Shown: piece by piece, positions 17,511 to 27,831 of the stretch | Layout: each line of letters starts with the position of its first letter | Numbering within the stretch: the stretch's first letter is position 1 | Source of the DNA: Acinetobacter calcoaceticus | Lineage (GTDB): Bacteria; Pseudomonadota; Gammaproteobacteria; Pseudomonadales; Moraxellaceae | Assembly (NCBI RefSeq): GCF_900520355.1 | Contig: NZ_LS999521.1 | Coordinates: 1,550,001 to 1,614,000, forward strand | Direction of reading: 5' to 3' | DNA: 64,000 nt | Program-made: the position numbers and the translations under genes | Notes under the pieces: generated by a model | Told to the model about the DNA's origin: nothing | Seen by the model: only the letters and a program-made list of their open reading frames with translations | Databases searched by the model: none

Positions 17511-18155
17511 TTAATCATATAATCGGTAGATTCCGCTAAAACGCTCACAGCCTTTTTGTTGTGTTTTCACATTAAGTAAAGCTTTTTGAAAATTAAACTG
17601 ATATTTACAGTTATGTTCATTGTCTAAAATTTCACTTTTTTGTTCAGGTGAACTATAGGCCATCAAAGAAATCGTTTGAGTTTCTTTGCGGTTATTTGGA
17701 TTGCGATATGCGATTCCTTCAATCTTGATTTTATCCTTTGCAAGCTGATGGACCTGAATGTGAACAGGTTGTGCAGCTATACGTCCATTTTCAAACTTAA
17801 GATAATGTTGAGTAAGTGTTTGCTTAAGTGACGCATAAAAATTTAGGTCATCAGTACGTAAATCAAACTGTTGCTGAACGCATGTATTACTCTTGCATTG
17901 CTGAGTATGTTTAGACCATAACTTTTGTGTATCCTGTAAAAGCTGTAAGGGGGCATCAGTAACTAAATATGCAGAAAGATATTTATTATTGAGTTGCTTT
18001 CTCGATTCACTAAATGTTTTTGAGCAGATTTTAAGCTCAGTTCCAGAATTGGAGCAGTCTATTGATTCTGCAAAGACAAGAGATGAACATAAACAACTCA
18101 GTGTCACGGCAAAACTTAATCTTTTCAAATGATTCATATCAGTATTAGACAGCAT
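17511..18155 (-). CDS. Secreted protein with LprI/DUF1311-like N-terminal motif
   Basis: A 214-aa protein with a Sec signal peptide (hydrophobic FAVTLSCLCSSLVFA, cleavage before ESIDC). The mature N-terminus has the spacing of lysozyme-inhibitor LprI-type domains: C-x(n)-ELKICSKTFSESRKQLNNKY, then a later LWSKHTQQCKSNTC pair. The C-terminal half (KIKIEGIAYRNPNNR onward) is a separate beta-rich part with two more cysteines. It is probably periplasmic. A role against lysozyme is only a family-level guess. ATG at 18137 is an alternative start. Confidence 0.7.
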   Translation of the reverse strand: MLSNTDMNHLKRLSFAVTLSCLCSSLVFAESIDCSNSGTELKICSKTFSESRKQLNNKYLSAYLVTDAPLQLLQDTQKLWSKHTQQCKSNTCVQQQFDLRTDDLNFYASLKQTLTQHYLKFENGRIAAQPVHIQVHQLAKDKIKIEGIAYRNPNNRKETQTISLMAYSSPEQKSEILDNEHNCKYQFNFQKALLNVKTQQKGCERFSGIYRLYD

Positions 18156-18254
18156 GATCGCTTATACTTTCAGTCTACTTTGCTAGGTGTACTATAGCGA
18201 AACAGAAAGGCTGAATACAAGATTTCTTAAGTTTTTATGGAAGGTAATGATTAT

Positions 18255-18746
18255 ATGGTTGCTCAAATTCGTATTGGACAGGGAATGGATGTGCATGCCT
18301 TTGAAGCAGGGGACTTCGTTACATTGGCTGGCATTCAAATTCCACATACACATGGCCTGAAAGCGCACTCTGATGGTGATGTGGTACTTCATGCCCTATG
18401 TGATGCTTTGCTAGGCGCTTTGGCACTCGGAGATATTGGGCAGCATTTTCCTGACACTGACCCAGAATACAAAGGCGCAGACAGTCGAGTATTGTTAAAG
18501 CATGTTTATCAACTCATATTGGATCGTGGTTATCAATTAAATAATGCTGATATTACGGTGGCTTGTGAGCGTCCCAAATTAGCTAAGCATAATTTGGAAA
18601 TGCGTCAAAGCATTGCTGATGTTTTAAATGTAGATGTTAATCAAATCAGTATTAAAGCAACGACAACCGAAAAACTAGGGTTTACCGGTCGTCAAGAGGG
18701 TATTTTAGCAACAGCAACTGTTTTAGTCTCTCATCACACCAAGTGA
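18255..18746 (+). CDS. ispF: 2-C-methyl-D-erythritol 2,4-cyclodiphosphate synthase IspF
   Basis: Fifth step of the MEP isoprenoid pathway, releasing CMP from CDP-ME 2-phosphate. Zinc ligands are in GMDVHAF and HSDGDVVLHALCDALLGA. FPDTDPEYKGADSR and TTTEKLGFTGRQEGI are complete. Length 163 aa is normal with the ATG at 18255, which has AAGG ten bases before; the frame is open from 18237. The 3' end overlaps the convergent phosphatase-like gene by 13 bp. Confidence 0.95.
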   Translation: MVAQIRIGQGMDVHAFEAGDFVTLAGIQIPHTHGLKAHSDGDVVLHALCDALLGALALGDIGQHFPDTDPEYKGADSRVLLKHVYQLILDRGYQLNNADITVACERPKLAKHNLEMRQSIADVLNVDVNQISIKATTTEKLGFTGRQEGILATATVLVSHHTK

Positions 18747-19309
18747 TCGGCCTGTTGCAAAGATTGTTGAAGCTCAATAGTTGCCTTACGTCCTTGTAGT
18801 TGTAAGGTAATACTATGAATAAGCCCTGTCCAAGTTTCATTAGGTTCCCAAGTTTCGTGAAGTAAATCTTGAGAAGTAGGCATGTCCATATTCATATAAA
18901 ACTGTCTGTAAACATACATAAGGCAACTAGAGCGATCATTTTTAGTACAGTGAATCCAGACAATTTCATTCTGGACCAAATGATCAATGAGATCGAGTAC
19001 CAATAAACATTGCTCTGCAGATGGCGTTTCCCAATCAATTGGAATGTGGATGTAATTTAAACCAATATCTAGGCAAATACGATCCTCATTCTCAATGTGG
19101 TTTGGTGCATTACTTAAAGCAAGGTTAATGACTATGCTACAACCATATTCTTTAATCAGTTTTAGTTGTTCGATTGATGGTTGAGCCGAACTAAATAAGT
19201 GCTCATGAATAACGGAAAAATTAGGGATTTGAGCTAATGATTGTTCAATAGTTGTCATGGTCGTACTCGGCAAGAGTAAGTTTGGCTTGTTGTGTTGAAT
19301 GTTATACAC
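18734..19309 (-). CDS. Protein tyrosine phosphatase-like protein (CX4R type)
   Basis: Up to 191 aa with a dual-specificity phosphatase-like fold: HLFSSAQPSIEQLKLIKEYG, INLALSNAPNHIENED, IHIPIDWETPSAEQ, then the loop IHCTKNDRSS. The loop has four residues between Cys and Arg rather than the classic five, as in some bacterial DUF442-like phosphatases. The substrate is unknown. The start may be the ATG at 19258 (MTTIEQSL), which better fits the domain. Confidence 0.7.
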   Translation of the reverse strand: MYNIQHNKPNLLLPSTTMTTIEQSLAQIPNFSVIHEHLFSSAQPSIEQLKLIKEYGCSIVINLALSNAPNHIENEDRICLDIGLNYIHIPIDWETPSAEQCLLVLDLIDHLVQNEIVWIHCTKNDRSSCLMYVYRQFYMNMDMPTSQDLLHETWEPNETWTGLIHSITLQLQGRKATIELQQSLQQADHLV

Positions 19310-19410
19310 GATTATATCTAAGAGATAAAATACAGCTTGCTTATATATTCATCAGCCTCAACAAGAATATTAAAAAAATTATAATAAATAAAAGAAGTCA
19401 TTTAGAAAAT

Positions 19411-19442
19411 AAAAAAACAGCACAATAAAAGTGCTGTTTTTT
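19411..19442. terminator. Terminator after argF
   Basis: AAAACAGCAC / GTGCTGTTTT around AATAAAA with T-runs in both directions. It lies 16 bases beyond the argF stop. Confidence 0.88.
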
Positions 19443-19457
19443 AGAAAGAAATTAAGC

Positions 19458-20372
19458 TTATTTCAGGCGTTCATTTAATAAGAATTCCATCAAAGCTTTT
19501 TGTGCATGTAAACGGTTTTCCGCTTCATCCCAGACTACTGCATTTTTATGGTCGAGCATGGTTTCGGAAATTTCTTCGCCACGATGTGCAGGTAAACAAT
19601 GCATGAATAAACATTCAGGATGAGCAAGTCCCATTAATTTTTCATTGACTTGAAAAGCAGCAAAGGCTCTTTCGCGAAGCTTCTGTTCTTCTTCTTGTCC
19701 CATGCTTGCCCATACATCTGTCACAATGAGGTCAGCATTTACGGCAGCATCTTCTGCATTGTCAAAAACTTCAACACAATGACCAAACTCTGCTAAAAAT
19801 TCAGGTTTAGGCTCATATCCTTTCGGCGATGCAATTTTGAGTTTAAAGCCCATCATGTGTGCAGCTTCAATATATGAGTTACACATATTATTGCCATCAC
19901 CAATCCAAGCAACGGTTTTGCTTTTAATGCTACCGCGGTGTTCAATATAAGTCTGTAAATCTGCAAGTAACTGGCACGGATGATGGTCATCTGTTAAACC
20001 GTTAATAACAGGAACTTTTGAATACGATGCAAAACGTTCAACAATGTCATGACCGAAAGTACGAATCATCACAATATCAAGCATACTTGAAATTACACGT
20101 GCTGAGTCTTCAATTGGTTCACCACGACCTAATTGTGTGTCGCGAGGCGATAAGAAAATCGCACTACCACCAAATTGATTAATGCCTGCTTCAAAAGAGA
20201 TACGTGTACGCGTGCTTGATTTCTCAAAAATCATTCCCAATACTTTACCAACAAAAGGTTGATATACCTGATTGTCATGCTGCATTTTTTTAAGCTCGCT
20301 TGCGCGTTCTAAAATGCGATTAAGTTCTAGAGTGGATAGATCACGTAAAGTCAGGAAATGTCTTAGAGCCAT
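19458..20372 (-). CDS. argF: Ornithine carbamoyltransferase ArgF
   Basis: A 304-aa enzyme of arginine synthesis, joining carbamoyl phosphate and ornithine to give citrulline. The carbamoyl phosphate motif is [12 protein letters not shown] (about residue 50). [14 protein letters not shown] and the ornithine-binding [10 protein letters not shown] are intact. The start is [12 protein letters not shown]. It is alone, downstream of a TetR gene on the same strand with a 111-bp gap containing an inverted repeat. Confidence 0.95.
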   Translation of the reverse strand: MALRHFLTLRDLSTLELNRILERASELKKMQHDNQVYQPFVGKVLGMIFEKSSTRTRISFEAGINQFGGSAIFLSPRDTQLGRGEPIEDSARVISSMLDIVMIRTFGHDIVERFASYSKVPVINGLTDDHHPCQLLADLQTYIEHRGSIKSKTVAWIGDGNNMCNSYIEAAHMMGFKLKIASPKGYEPKPEFLAEFGHCVEVFDNAEDAAVNADLIVTDVWASMGQEEEQKLRERAFAAFQVNEKLMGLAHPECLFMHCLPAHRGEEISETMLDHKNAVVWDEAENRLHAQKALMEFLLNERLK

Positions 20373-20386
20373 GTAGCTACTCCATA

Positions 20387-20413
20387 ATAATTGTTATGAA
20401 ATACAACAATTAT
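20387..20413. promoter_or_regulatory. Inverted repeat in the argF leader
   Basis: ATAATTGTT (20387-20395) and AACAATTAT (20405-20413) form a 9-bp palindrome with a 9-bp spacer, 15 bp ahead of the argF start. It could be an operator or leader hairpin. It does not clearly match the E. coli ARG box. Confidence 0.4.
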
Positions 20414-20483
20414 CTGTTGTTGGCTGGGTGGATGTGGAAAAAAGAAGTCTACTATACTATAAGCATTTTAAAATGCAAAAGAA

Positions 20484-21137
20484 TTAGACTTTATGATGGC
20501 CTCTTAAGAAAACATCAACACAATAGTTAATATAATCAATTACTTCTTTTTCATTTGGTGGGAGTGGCATCCCCATAATCATGCGCCATTCAATATCACG
20601 TAAAACTCCAAAATACATTAATGAAGAATGGTCGGGAGATGTACAATGAATCTCGCCAGATTGATGGGAAATTAAAAGTGCTTGTGCAATCGTATTTTGT
20701 ACATCTTGAGCACATTTTTCATATAGATATTGGCTTAAAGTGGCATTGCATTGAGTTTGTTCAATCACTAGGCGTAAAAAGGCAATATGTTCAGGCTGGA
20801 TAATGTGAGTGTAGAAGCGAATGAGTGTGTGAATTAAATAGTCGCGTAATGAACTTTGAGAGGGGTGAAATGCTAGACAAATATCTTTAAAAAACATTTC
20901 ACGGCGATAATCGCAAATTGCGGTAAATAAGCCATCTTTATTACCGAAATATTTATAGATAGAAGTTTTTGAACCTCCAGCATGATTAACAATGTCATCA
21001 AGAGAAACGGCATCATATCCTTTATCCAAAAACAGCTCGGTTGCACTTAGCAATAGAGCTAAGCGACGTTCTATACCTCTGCGTGTTTGGGGTTTTTCAC
21101 ATACTGAATGATGTGACTCAAGGACGGAATCGTGCAT
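20484..21137 (-). CDS. TetR-family transcriptional regulator
   Basis: A 217-aa regulator. Residues about 18-65 are the TetR helix-turn-helix: ERRLALLLSATELFLDKGYDAVSLDDIVNHAGGSKTSIYKYF is split across helices 1-3, with the typical GSKTSIYKYFGNKD recognition end. The C-terminal ligand domain is helical (RDYLIHTLIRFYTHI and later) and resembles AcrR-like members. No target is evident; the downstream gene is argF, which is probably unrelated. Confidence 0.85.
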   Translation of the reverse strand: MHDSVLESHHSVCEKPQTRRGIERRLALLLSATELFLDKGYDAVSLDDIVNHAGGSKTSIYKYFGNKDGLFTAICDYRREMFFKDICLAFHPSQSSLRDYLIHTLIRFYTHIIQPEHIAFLRLVIEQTQCNATLSQYLYEKCAQDVQNTIAQALLISHQSGEIHCTSPDHSSLMYFGVLRDIEWRMIMGMPLPPNEKEVIDYINYCVDVFLRGHHKV

Positions 21138-21341
21138 AAAATTTCATAACAACGGTTAACTTTGCTTGTTTAGTATAGCAAAACTATCTTTAAGGGTGGT
21201 CATCACTATTTTTTTAGATCATCTGCTGAACAGTAATCACTTTATTTAAAAAATAAATGAATAGAAAATATAAACTTAGAGTGAATTTTGAAAATATTTA
21301 ATGATGTAACCTGATGTTCATTTTTAAATTTAATAAAAAAT

Positions 21342-21375
21342 AAAGCGGCTAAGAATGTTTTAGCCGCTTTTAATT
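21342..21375 (-). terminator. Terminator after ntrC
   Basis: AAAGCGGCT (21342-21350) pairs with AGCCGCTTT (21362-21370) around AAGAATGTTTT, with T-rich flanks on both strands. It lies directly beyond the ntrC stop on the minus strand. Confidence 0.8.
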
Positions 21376-21390
21376 TAGGTACTAAGCTTT

Positions 21391-22884
21391 TTAGGCTTCA
21401 GTTTGGGTAACCTTATGTTCATCTTCTTCATCATCGTCAGCAGAATCCATTCCAAGTTCTTTTAACTTGCGAGTTAAGGTATTACGGCCCCAACCCAGTA
21501 ATTCTGCTGCGTGGCGTTTACGCCCGCGAGTTTGCAGTAAGGCTGCATTAATTAAGGTGCGCTCAAACATTGGGGTCGCAATATCCAGAATCTTCATTTC
21601 ACCATTTTTAAGTTTTTGAATTGCCCATTGGTTAAGCAGTTCATCCCAATGATGTAGTGAAATGCGGTCAAATGAAGGTGCAGGTTGCCCTGATTCACTA
21701 TTTTTTTGTAGTGGAACTTGTTTAAGTTCAGAAGGTAAATCTTCTGGATAAACTTCACGTCCGGTGATCATTACAGTTAACCAGCGACACGTGTTTTCAA
21801 GTTGTCGAACATTGCCGGGCCATGGCAACTGTTGCATATAATCTGTTGTCTCGGTACGTAAGATTTTTGGGCTCACGCCAAGTTCTTTACCTGCGCGTGC
21901 AAGAAAATGCTGAGCAAGCATTGGAATATCTTCGCTACGGTGCGCAAGTTTAGGAATGTGAATGCGAATCACATTTAAGCGGTGATATAAGTCTTCACGG
22001 AATCGACCTTCATTCACCAGTTTTTCTAAATCTTGATGCGTTGCCGCAACGATTCGAACATCCACTTTAACTGGGATATGTCCACCTACACGATAAAATT
22101 CACCGTCGGCGAGCACACGAAGTAATCGAGTTTGTGTTTCAAATGGCATATCACCAATTTCATCAAGGAATAATGTTCCGCCATTTGCTTGTTCAAAGCG
22201 GCCTTGATGCTGAGTATTTGCGCCTGTAAAAGCACCTTTTTCATGACCAAATAACTCGGTTTCAATCAAGTCTTTTGGAATTGCTGCCATATTTAAAGCA
22301 ATAAAAGGCTTAGCACGACGAGGCGAATGCTTGTGTAAAGCATGCGCGACTAACTCTTTACCCGTACCTGATTCACCATTAATTAAAACAGTAATATGAG
22401 ATTGAGATAAACGACCGATAGCGCGGAAAACCTCCTGCATTGCAGGAGATTCACCAATAATTTCTGTTGATTGAAGAGGCGTAGCTGTTTTTGTCGCTTC
22501 TTGCTGTTGTAATTTGTTGATATGCAGGATTGCACGATTAACCAAGGCTAAGGCTTCATCAATATCAAATGGCTTTGGTAAATATTCAAAGGCGCCTGTT
22601 TGATAGCTTGAAACAGCAGACTCTAAATCGGAGTGTGCAGTCATAATAATGACAGGTAAATCTGGATGAGAGTTTTTGACTTTAGATAAGAAAGTTAAAC
22701 CATCAATTCCAGGCATTCGAATGTCGGTTAAAATGACATCGGGCGCATCATGGTGTAAACGTTCAAGTGCAGTTTGAGCTTCTTCAAAATTAGTGACATC
22801 AAAACCTTCTTCTTTAAAGGTCTTTTCTAATACCCATCGCATGGCGCGATCATCATCAATAACCCATATTTTATTTCGCGACAC
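21391..22884 (-). CDS. ntrC: Nitrogen regulator NtrC (sigma-54 activator)
   Basis: About 497 aa in three parts: receiver (phospho-Asp in [13 protein letters not shown]), AAA+ sigma-54 domain (Walker [15 protein letters not shown] loop, FLDEIGDMP Walker B) and a Fis-type helix-turn-helix ([23 protein letters not shown]). It activates nitrogen-limitation genes when phosphorylated by NtrB. A longer frame begins at 22947, but GTG 22884 has GGGAG just before it and gives the family N-terminus ([11 protein letters not shown]). This start overlaps the ntrB stop by 14 bp. Confidence 0.95.
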   Translation of the reverse strand: MSRNKIWVIDDDRAMRWVLEKTFKEEGFDVTNFEEAQTALERLHHDAPDVILTDIRMPGIDGLTFLSKVKNSHPDLPVIIMTAHSDLESAVSSYQTGAFEYLPKPFDIDEALALVNRAILHINKLQQQEATKTATPLQSTEIIGESPAMQEVFRAIGRLSQSHITVLINGESGTGKELVAHALHKHSPRRAKPFIALNMAAIPKDLIETELFGHEKGAFTGANTQHQGRFEQANGGTLFLDEIGDMPFETQTRLLRVLADGEFYRVGGHIPVKVDVRIVAATHQDLEKLVNEGRFREDLYHRLNVIRIHIPKLAHRSEDIPMLAQHFLARAGKELGVSPKILRTETTDYMQQLPWPGNVRQLENTCRWLTVMITGREVYPEDLPSELKQVPLQKNSESGQPAPSFDRISLHHWDELLNQWAIQKLKNGEMKILDIATPMFERTLINAALLQTRGRKRHAAELLGWGRNTLTRKLKELGMDSADDDEEDEHKVTQTEA

Positions 22885-23980
22885 GGTCTGACTCCCAAGG
22901 TAAATATAAGCTAAAAATAGTTTTTCCAGGAACAGATTGGCATTCAATCATTCCATTATGTTGATGCATAATATTCTGTGCAATACTCAGGCCAAGCCCA
23001 GTACCTTTTGCTCGTCCAGTAACCAATGGATAGAATACTGACTCTAAAATACTCTCTGGTATACCTGGTCCATTATCCTCAATATCGACCCGCACAGTAG
23101 ATCGGTTCAGCACACCATTAATCGTGACAAGACGTTGTATGCGGGTACGTAGAATTAGCTCTGGTTCCTGATCTGTGAAAAATGACTTATTTTCCGTGAT
23201 GGCTTGAATCGCATTTACACTAATGTTGAGCATCACCTGTATGAGTTGATCTCGATCAGCATGAACATCGGGTAAAGACAAATCGTAATCACGAATAATT
23301 TTAATTTTTTTCTTGGTTTGATTTGCAATAAGAGAACGTACCCGTTCTAACGGCTCATGCACATTAACATTCTCATAACTTGGCAGTTGTCTAGAACCTA
23401 ACATGGTATCAGCCAAGTTGGTTAAACGATCTACTTCATTAATAATGACATCGGTGAATTCCGCATAAGTCTTATCATTTAAGCTGCGAGCGAGTAACTG
23501 GGTTGCTCCCCGAATACCTGCAAGTGGGTTTTTAATTTCATGCGCAACGCCACGCACGAGCTGTCTAGCGACCTGATGTTGTTGAACAAGATTTTCTTCT
23601 TTTGAAATCTTTAACATGCGATCGATTGGGTTGAGTTCGATCAACAATAATGGATGGTAGCTTTTACCTGCATTTAATTGAGAAACTGTGTAATCCACAT
23701 GCAGGTCTTTAAAGTTGACATTAATGACAGCTTCTCGGCGCGTATAAGGTTGTCCGGTTTTTATGGTGTTCAATAAAGCTTCATGCGTATTAAAAGTATC
23801 GTCAGGGGCATGAAGTAAGTTTAAAACTGGCTGCCCTGAAGCACGTAGTAAACTTATATCAAATAGTGCTTCGCAAGCTGAATTTAAGTAAAAAATATTC
23901 AAATTACTGTCGATTAATAAAATCGCAGTAGTTAAATTGTCTACCAAGAGGCGATAGTCGATAGGGGTGTGTTGATCCAT
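22871..23980 (-). CDS. ntrB: Nitrogen sensor histidine kinase NtrB
   Basis: A 369-aa cytosolic kinase with an N-terminal PAS domain (about 10-115), HisKA with the phosphorylated His in VRGVAHEIKNPLAGIRGA, and HATPase with an N box (SVNAIQAI), DNGPGIP and GTGLGLSIAQNIM. In the known system, PII protein switches it between kinase and phosphatase. It is cotranscribed with ntrC. TTGGTGCA repeats upstream suggest control by NtrC itself. Confidence 0.95.
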   Translation of the reverse strand: MDQHTPIDYRLLVDNLTTAILLIDSNLNIFYLNSACEALFDISLLRASGQPVLNLLHAPDDTFNTHEALLNTIKTGQPYTRREAVINVNFKDLHVDYTVSQLNAGKSYHPLLLIELNPIDRMLKISKEENLVQQHQVARQLVRGVAHEIKNPLAGIRGATQLLARSLNDKTYAEFTDVIINEVDRLTNLADTMLGSRQLPSYENVNVHEPLERVRSLIANQTKKKIKIIRDYDLSLPDVHADRDQLIQVMLNISVNAIQAITENKSFFTDQEPELILRTRIQRLVTINGVLNRSTVRVDIEDNGPGIPESILESVFYPLVTGRAKGTGLGLSIAQNIMHQHNGMIECQSVPGKTIFSLYLPWESDRVAK

Positions 23981-24181
23981 TAGCGAATCGTTCCTGTCTT
24001 AAAATAGCGCAATGGCATCTTCATTGGTTATCGGATTTTCACCGTTATAGAACATGAACGATGCAAAATATACGCCAACTTTGTTTATGGGTTATTTTAA
24101 AGTTAAAAACGCGCTGAAATCGTTCTTTATATCTTTTGATCAAAACAGATAGCTCAAATCTAGATAATAACATGATCTAAA

Positions 24182-24230
24182 TTGGTGCAAAGGTGAGTTT
24201 TGGTGCAAATGTTGGTTGTATTTTGGTGCA
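24182..24230. promoter_or_regulatory. Three NtrC-like half-sites upstream of ntrBC
   Basis: TTGGTGCA occurs at 24182, 24200 and 24223 in the 331-bp gap between ntrB (minus) and rimO (plus). TGGTGCA is the right half of the enterobacterial NtrC site TGCAC-N5-GGTGCA. The first copy is part of TGATCTAAATTGGTGCA, close to the full palindrome. The rest of the gap shows no gene. Confidence 0.6.
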
Positions 24231-24311
24231 TTACACAAAGAGTAGGCTTTCCACCTATGCTTGAGACAAGAAAAGACATACAATACGCGCATTCAAGTGG
24301 AGCGCAGATTC

Positions 24312-25655
24312 ATGAAGACCCCCAAAGTCGGTTTTGTTTCTTTAGGTTGTCCTAAGGCATTGGTAGATTCTGAACGAATTTTAACTCAGTTAAAGACTGA
24401 AGGTTATCAAGTAGCATCAGATTATGATGGTGCTGATTTAGTAGTTGTTAATACCTGTGGTTTTATTGAATCTGCGGTACAAGAGTCGCTAGATGCAATT
24501 GGCGAGGCCATTAGTGAAAATGGTCGAGTGATCGTTACTGGGTGTTTAGGTAAAGATGAAGATAAAATTCGTCAAATGCATCCAAACGTTTTAAAGGTTA
24601 CTGGGGCAGCAGCTTATCAAGATGTGATGGAAGCAGTACATGAATATGTACCAGCACCACCTAAACATAATCCGTTTATTGATTTGGTTCCTGAACAGGG
24701 AATTCGCTTAACACCAAAGCATTATGCCTACTTAAAAATATCTGAAGGATGTAACCATCGTTGTACCTTCTGTATTATTCCAAGTATGCGTGGTGACTTG
24801 GTTTCTCGTCCAGTTGGTAGTGTATTAGAAGAAGCTGCGGCACTTAAAAGAGCGGGTGTTAAAGAAATCTTGGTTATTTCCCAAGATACATCAGCTTATG
24901 GCGTAGACACCAAGTACAAACTTGACTTCTGGAATGGTCAACCGGTTAAGACAAAATTCTTCGATATGTGTGAAGCACTAGGCCAATTAGGTATCTGGGT
25001 GCGTCTACACTATGTTTACCCATATCCACATGTGGATGCGGTAATTGATTTAATGGCACAAGGTAAAATCCTGCCATATCTAGATATTCCATTCCAACAC
25101 GCAAGCCCACGTATTCTTAAGTTAATGAAGCGTCCGGCTCATAGTGAAAATACATTAGAAAAAATTAAATTATGGCGTGAAAAATGTCCTGATCTTGTGA
25201 TCCGTTCTACTTTTGTGGTGGGTTTCCCAGGTGAAACTGAAGAGGACTTCCAGATTTTGCTAGATTGGTTAGTTGAAGCTCAACTTGATCGTGTAGGTTG
25301 CTTTACCTATTCACCAGTCGAAGGCGCAACGGCAAATGATTTGCCAGATCATGTGCCAGAAGAAATTAAACAAGAGCGTTACGAGCGTTTTATGCAAGTC
25401 CAGCAACAAATTTCTGCTGCCAGATTGCAAAAACGTATTGGTCAAACGATGACTGTATTAGTCGATAGTTTAGAAGATGAATATCCTGTTGCCGTTGCAC
25501 GTTCTTATGCTGATGCTCCGGAAATTGACGGTAATGTGTTCGTAGAAGATATCGATAAGAACACTATTCAACCGGGCGATATGTTGGAAGTCGAAATTAC
25601 CGATGCGGATGAATACGATTTATTTGCAAAGTTAATTAAAATTAAATCGGTTTAA
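24312..25655 (+). CDS. rimO: Ribosomal protein S12 methylthiotransferase RimO
   Basis: A 447-aa radical-SAM enzyme that adds a methylthio group to an aspartate of ribosomal protein S12. The UPF0004 domain has its three cysteines ([24 protein letters not shown]). The radical-SAM cluster is [11 protein letters not shown], and a C-terminal TRAM domain follows (about 380-445). The start at 24312 has GGAG upstream and gives the normal N-terminus; the frame is open from 24261. The gene is monocistronic or leads into pyrH 50 bp later. Confidence 0.94.
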   Translation: MKTPKVGFVSLGCPKALVDSERILTQLKTEGYQVASDYDGADLVVVNTCGFIESAVQESLDAIGEAISENGRVIVTGCLGKDEDKIRQMHPNVLKVTGAAAYQDVMEAVHEYVPAPPKHNPFIDLVPEQGIRLTPKHYAYLKISEGCNHRCTFCIIPSMRGDLVSRPVGSVLEEAAALKRAGVKEILVISQDTSAYGVDTKYKLDFWNGQPVKTKFFDMCEALGQLGIWVRLHYVYPYPHVDAVIDLMAQGKILPYLDIPFQHASPRILKLMKRPAHSENTLEKIKLWREKCPDLVIRSTFVVGFPGETEEDFQILLDWLVEAQLDRVGCFTYSPVEGATANDLPDHVPEEIKQERYERFMQVQQQISAARLQKRIGQTMTVLVDSLEDEYPVAVARSYADAPEIDGNVFVEDIDKNTIQPGDMLEVEITDADEYDLFAKLIKIKSV

Positions 25656-25705
25656 TCGAAATATATTTAAAGAGCATTCAGTTTAAGAGGTTTTGGAGCA
25701 AAGTC

Positions 25706-26434
25706 ATGGCGGAAACAATTAGCCCTCGTTATTCACGTATTCTATTAAAATTATCTGGTGAGGCATTGTCAGGTAATAAAGATATGGGTATTGATGCCCA
25801 AGTTTTAGATCATATGTCCCTTTCAATTGCACACTTGGTTGGCTTAGGTGTACAAGTGGGTATTGTTGTGGGTGGCGGTAATTTGTACCGTGGTAGTCAG
25901 TTGCAAAAAGATGGCCTAGTTGGTCGTGTAACAGGCGATCAAATGGGTATGCTTGCAACTGTGATGAATGGCTTAGCTATGCGTGATGCTCTAGTTCGTC
26001 GTAATATCAGAACTCGTCTTATGTCTGCATTGCCAATTGGTACAGTGGTAGAGTCTTATTCAAGTCGTGATGCTATCCGTCATTTGAGTCAAGGTGAAGT
26101 TTGTGTTTTCGTTGCGGGTACAGGAAATCCATTTTTCACAACGGATACAGCAGCATGTTTACGCGGAATTGAAATTGAAGCGAATTTGATTTTAAAAGCG
26201 ACTAAAGTAGATGGCGTTTATAATAAAGATCCAAGTAAATTTGAAGATGCTGTTAAATACGATCATTTAACCTTTGATCAGGTGTTAGATGAAAAACTTG
26301 GTGTTATGGATTTGACGGCTATTTGTTTATGTCGCGACCATAATGTGCCACTGCAAGTTTTTGATATGAATAAATCAGGTGCGTTATTGTCAGTAGTAAT
26401 GGGTGAAAAAGAAGGGACGCGCGTTACTAAATAA
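25706..26434 (+). CDS. pyrH: UMP kinase PyrH
   Basis: A 242-aa bacterial UMP kinase (amino acid kinase fold, hexamer), making UDP for nucleotide and envelope precursors. Landmarks are [39 protein letters not shown] and [13 protein letters not shown]. The start follows GGAG. frr follows after 85 bp, the usual pyrH-frr pair, but rpsB-tsf are not upstream; rimO is. Confidence 0.96.
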   Translation: MAETISPRYSRILLKLSGEALSGNKDMGIDAQVLDHMSLSIAHLVGLGVQVGIVVGGGNLYRGSQLQKDGLVGRVTGDQMGMLATVMNGLAMRDALVRRNIRTRLMSALPIGTVVESYSSRDAIRHLSQGEVCVFVAGTGNPFFTTDTAACLRGIEIEANLILKATKVDGVYNKDPSKFEDAVKYDHLTFDQVLDEKLGVMDLTAICLCRDHNVPLQVFDMNKSGALLSVVMGEKEGTRVTK

Positions 26435-26519
26435 TGTACGTGTTACCGAAAGCTCTTTATACTAGCGCTAAATTAAATTTGTTAAATATATCTTTGAATA
26501 AATAAGTAAGGTAGATCAT

Positions 26520-27074
26520 ATGATTAACGATCTGAAAAAAGACAGTGAACAGCGTATGTTAAAAACTCTAGAGTCTTTGGAGCTAGGGTTTGCTAAAGTT
26601 CGTACTGGCCGTGCACACCCATCAATCTTAAATGGTGTGATGGTTCCTTACTATGGTTCTGATGTGCCTTTAAATCAAGTAGCAAACGTGGGTATTGAAG
26701 ACTCGCGTACCCTTGTTGTTCAGCCATTTGAGCGTACAATGGTTTCAGCTATTGATAAGGCAATCCGTGAAAGCGATCTTGGTTTAAACCCAATTACAGC
26801 AGATGCGATTCGTGTACCTTTACCTGCATTAACTGAAGAAACACGCCGTGATATGCAAAAAGTTGCGCGTAATGAAGCAGAAAATGCAAAAGTTGCGATT
26901 CGTAATATCCGTCGTGATGTATTAGGTGATATTAAATCATTGCTAAAAGAAAAAGAAATTTCTGAAGATGATGAGCGCCGTGCCGGTGATGATATCCAGA
27001 AAATTACTGACAAATATGTTGCAGAAGTGGACAAACGTCTTGCAGCGAAAGAAGCAGAATTGATGAAGGTCTAA
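26520..27074 (+). CDS. frr: Ribosome recycling factor
   Basis: A 184-aa RRF that splits post-termination ribosomes together with EF-G. Normal length and signature: [16 protein letters not shown] segment, [30 protein letters not shown] and the helical C-terminus with [20 protein letters not shown] lies before the ATG. uppS begins 4 bp after its stop. Confidence 0.96.
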   Translation: MINDLKKDSEQRMLKTLESLELGFAKVRTGRAHPSILNGVMVPYYGSDVPLNQVANVGIEDSRTLVVQPFERTMVSAIDKAIRESDLGLNPITADAIRVPLPALTEETRRDMQKVARNEAENAKVAIRNIRRDVLGDIKSLLKEKEISEDDERRAGDDIQKITDKYVAEVDKRLAAKEAELMKV

Positions 27075-27078
27075 TTTT

Positions 27079-27831
27079 ATGACCGATTCTGAAGAGTATC
27101 ATCTTCCCAAGCATGTTGCCATCATCATGGATGGCAACAACCGCTTTGCAAAAAAAAATCAAATGCAAAAAGGTGATGGGCATCGGGAAGGTAAAAATGT
27201 TCTTGATCCTATTGTTGAACATTGTAAAAAAACTGGTATTCGTGCTCTAACTGTTTTCGCATTTTCAAGCGAAAATTGGAATCGACCGCAGTATGAAGTC
27301 GATCTGCTTATGAAACTTCTGGAAGAAAGTATTCATGAGCAAATACCTCGCATGAAGAAATTTAATATTGCTTTGCGTTTTATTGGTGATCGTTCTCGTT
27401 TATCGTCACACTTAGTTGCCTTAATGGAAGATGCAGAGCAACAGACAGCACATCATGACACTATGACCCTAACCATTGCGATAAGCTATGGTGGGATGTG
27501 GGATATTGCAAATGCAGCAAAACAGGTTGCTCAAGCAGTTTCTCGTGGTGAGTTTGATGCTGATCAAATAAATGTTGATTTGTTCGAAAAATATGTCAGT
27601 CTAAACGATCTGCCAGCTGTGGACCTATTAATCCGCACAGGCGGAGATTATCGCATATCTAATTTCTTGTTATGGCAAGCAGCTTATGCGGAACTGTATT
27701 TTACGGAAGCTTTATGGCCAGAATTTACAGTAAAAGAGTTCGATCATGCATTGAATGTTTTTTCAGGGCGTGAACGTCGTTTTGGTAAAACATCTGAACA
27801 AATTCAGCAAGAGAAAATAGAGAATTTATAA
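27079..27831 (+). CDS. uppS: Undecaprenyl diphosphate synthase
   Basis: A 250-aa cis-prenyltransferase that makes C55-PP, the lipid carrier for peptidoglycan and O-antigen. The active-site region reads HVAIIMDGNNRFAKKN, where most homologues have DGNGRWAKK: the catalytic Asp and Asn are kept, but Gly-Arg-Trp is Asn-Arg-Phe. FAFSSENWNRP and LIRTGGDYRISNFLLWQ are present (Asp-Tyr in place of the more usual Glu-Gln). Its last base is the first base of cdsA. Confidence 0.94.
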   Translation: MTDSEEYHLPKHVAIIMDGNNRFAKKNQMQKGDGHREGKNVLDPIVEHCKKTGIRALTVFAFSSENWNRPQYEVDLLMKLLEESIHEQIPRMKKFNIALRFIGDRSRLSSHLVALMEDAEQQTAHHDTMTLTIAISYGGMWDIANAAKQVAQAVSRGEFDADQINVDLFEKYVSLNDLPAVDLLIRTGGDYRISNFLLWQAAYAELYFTEALWPEFTVKEFDHALNVFSGRERRFGKTSEQIQQEKIENL

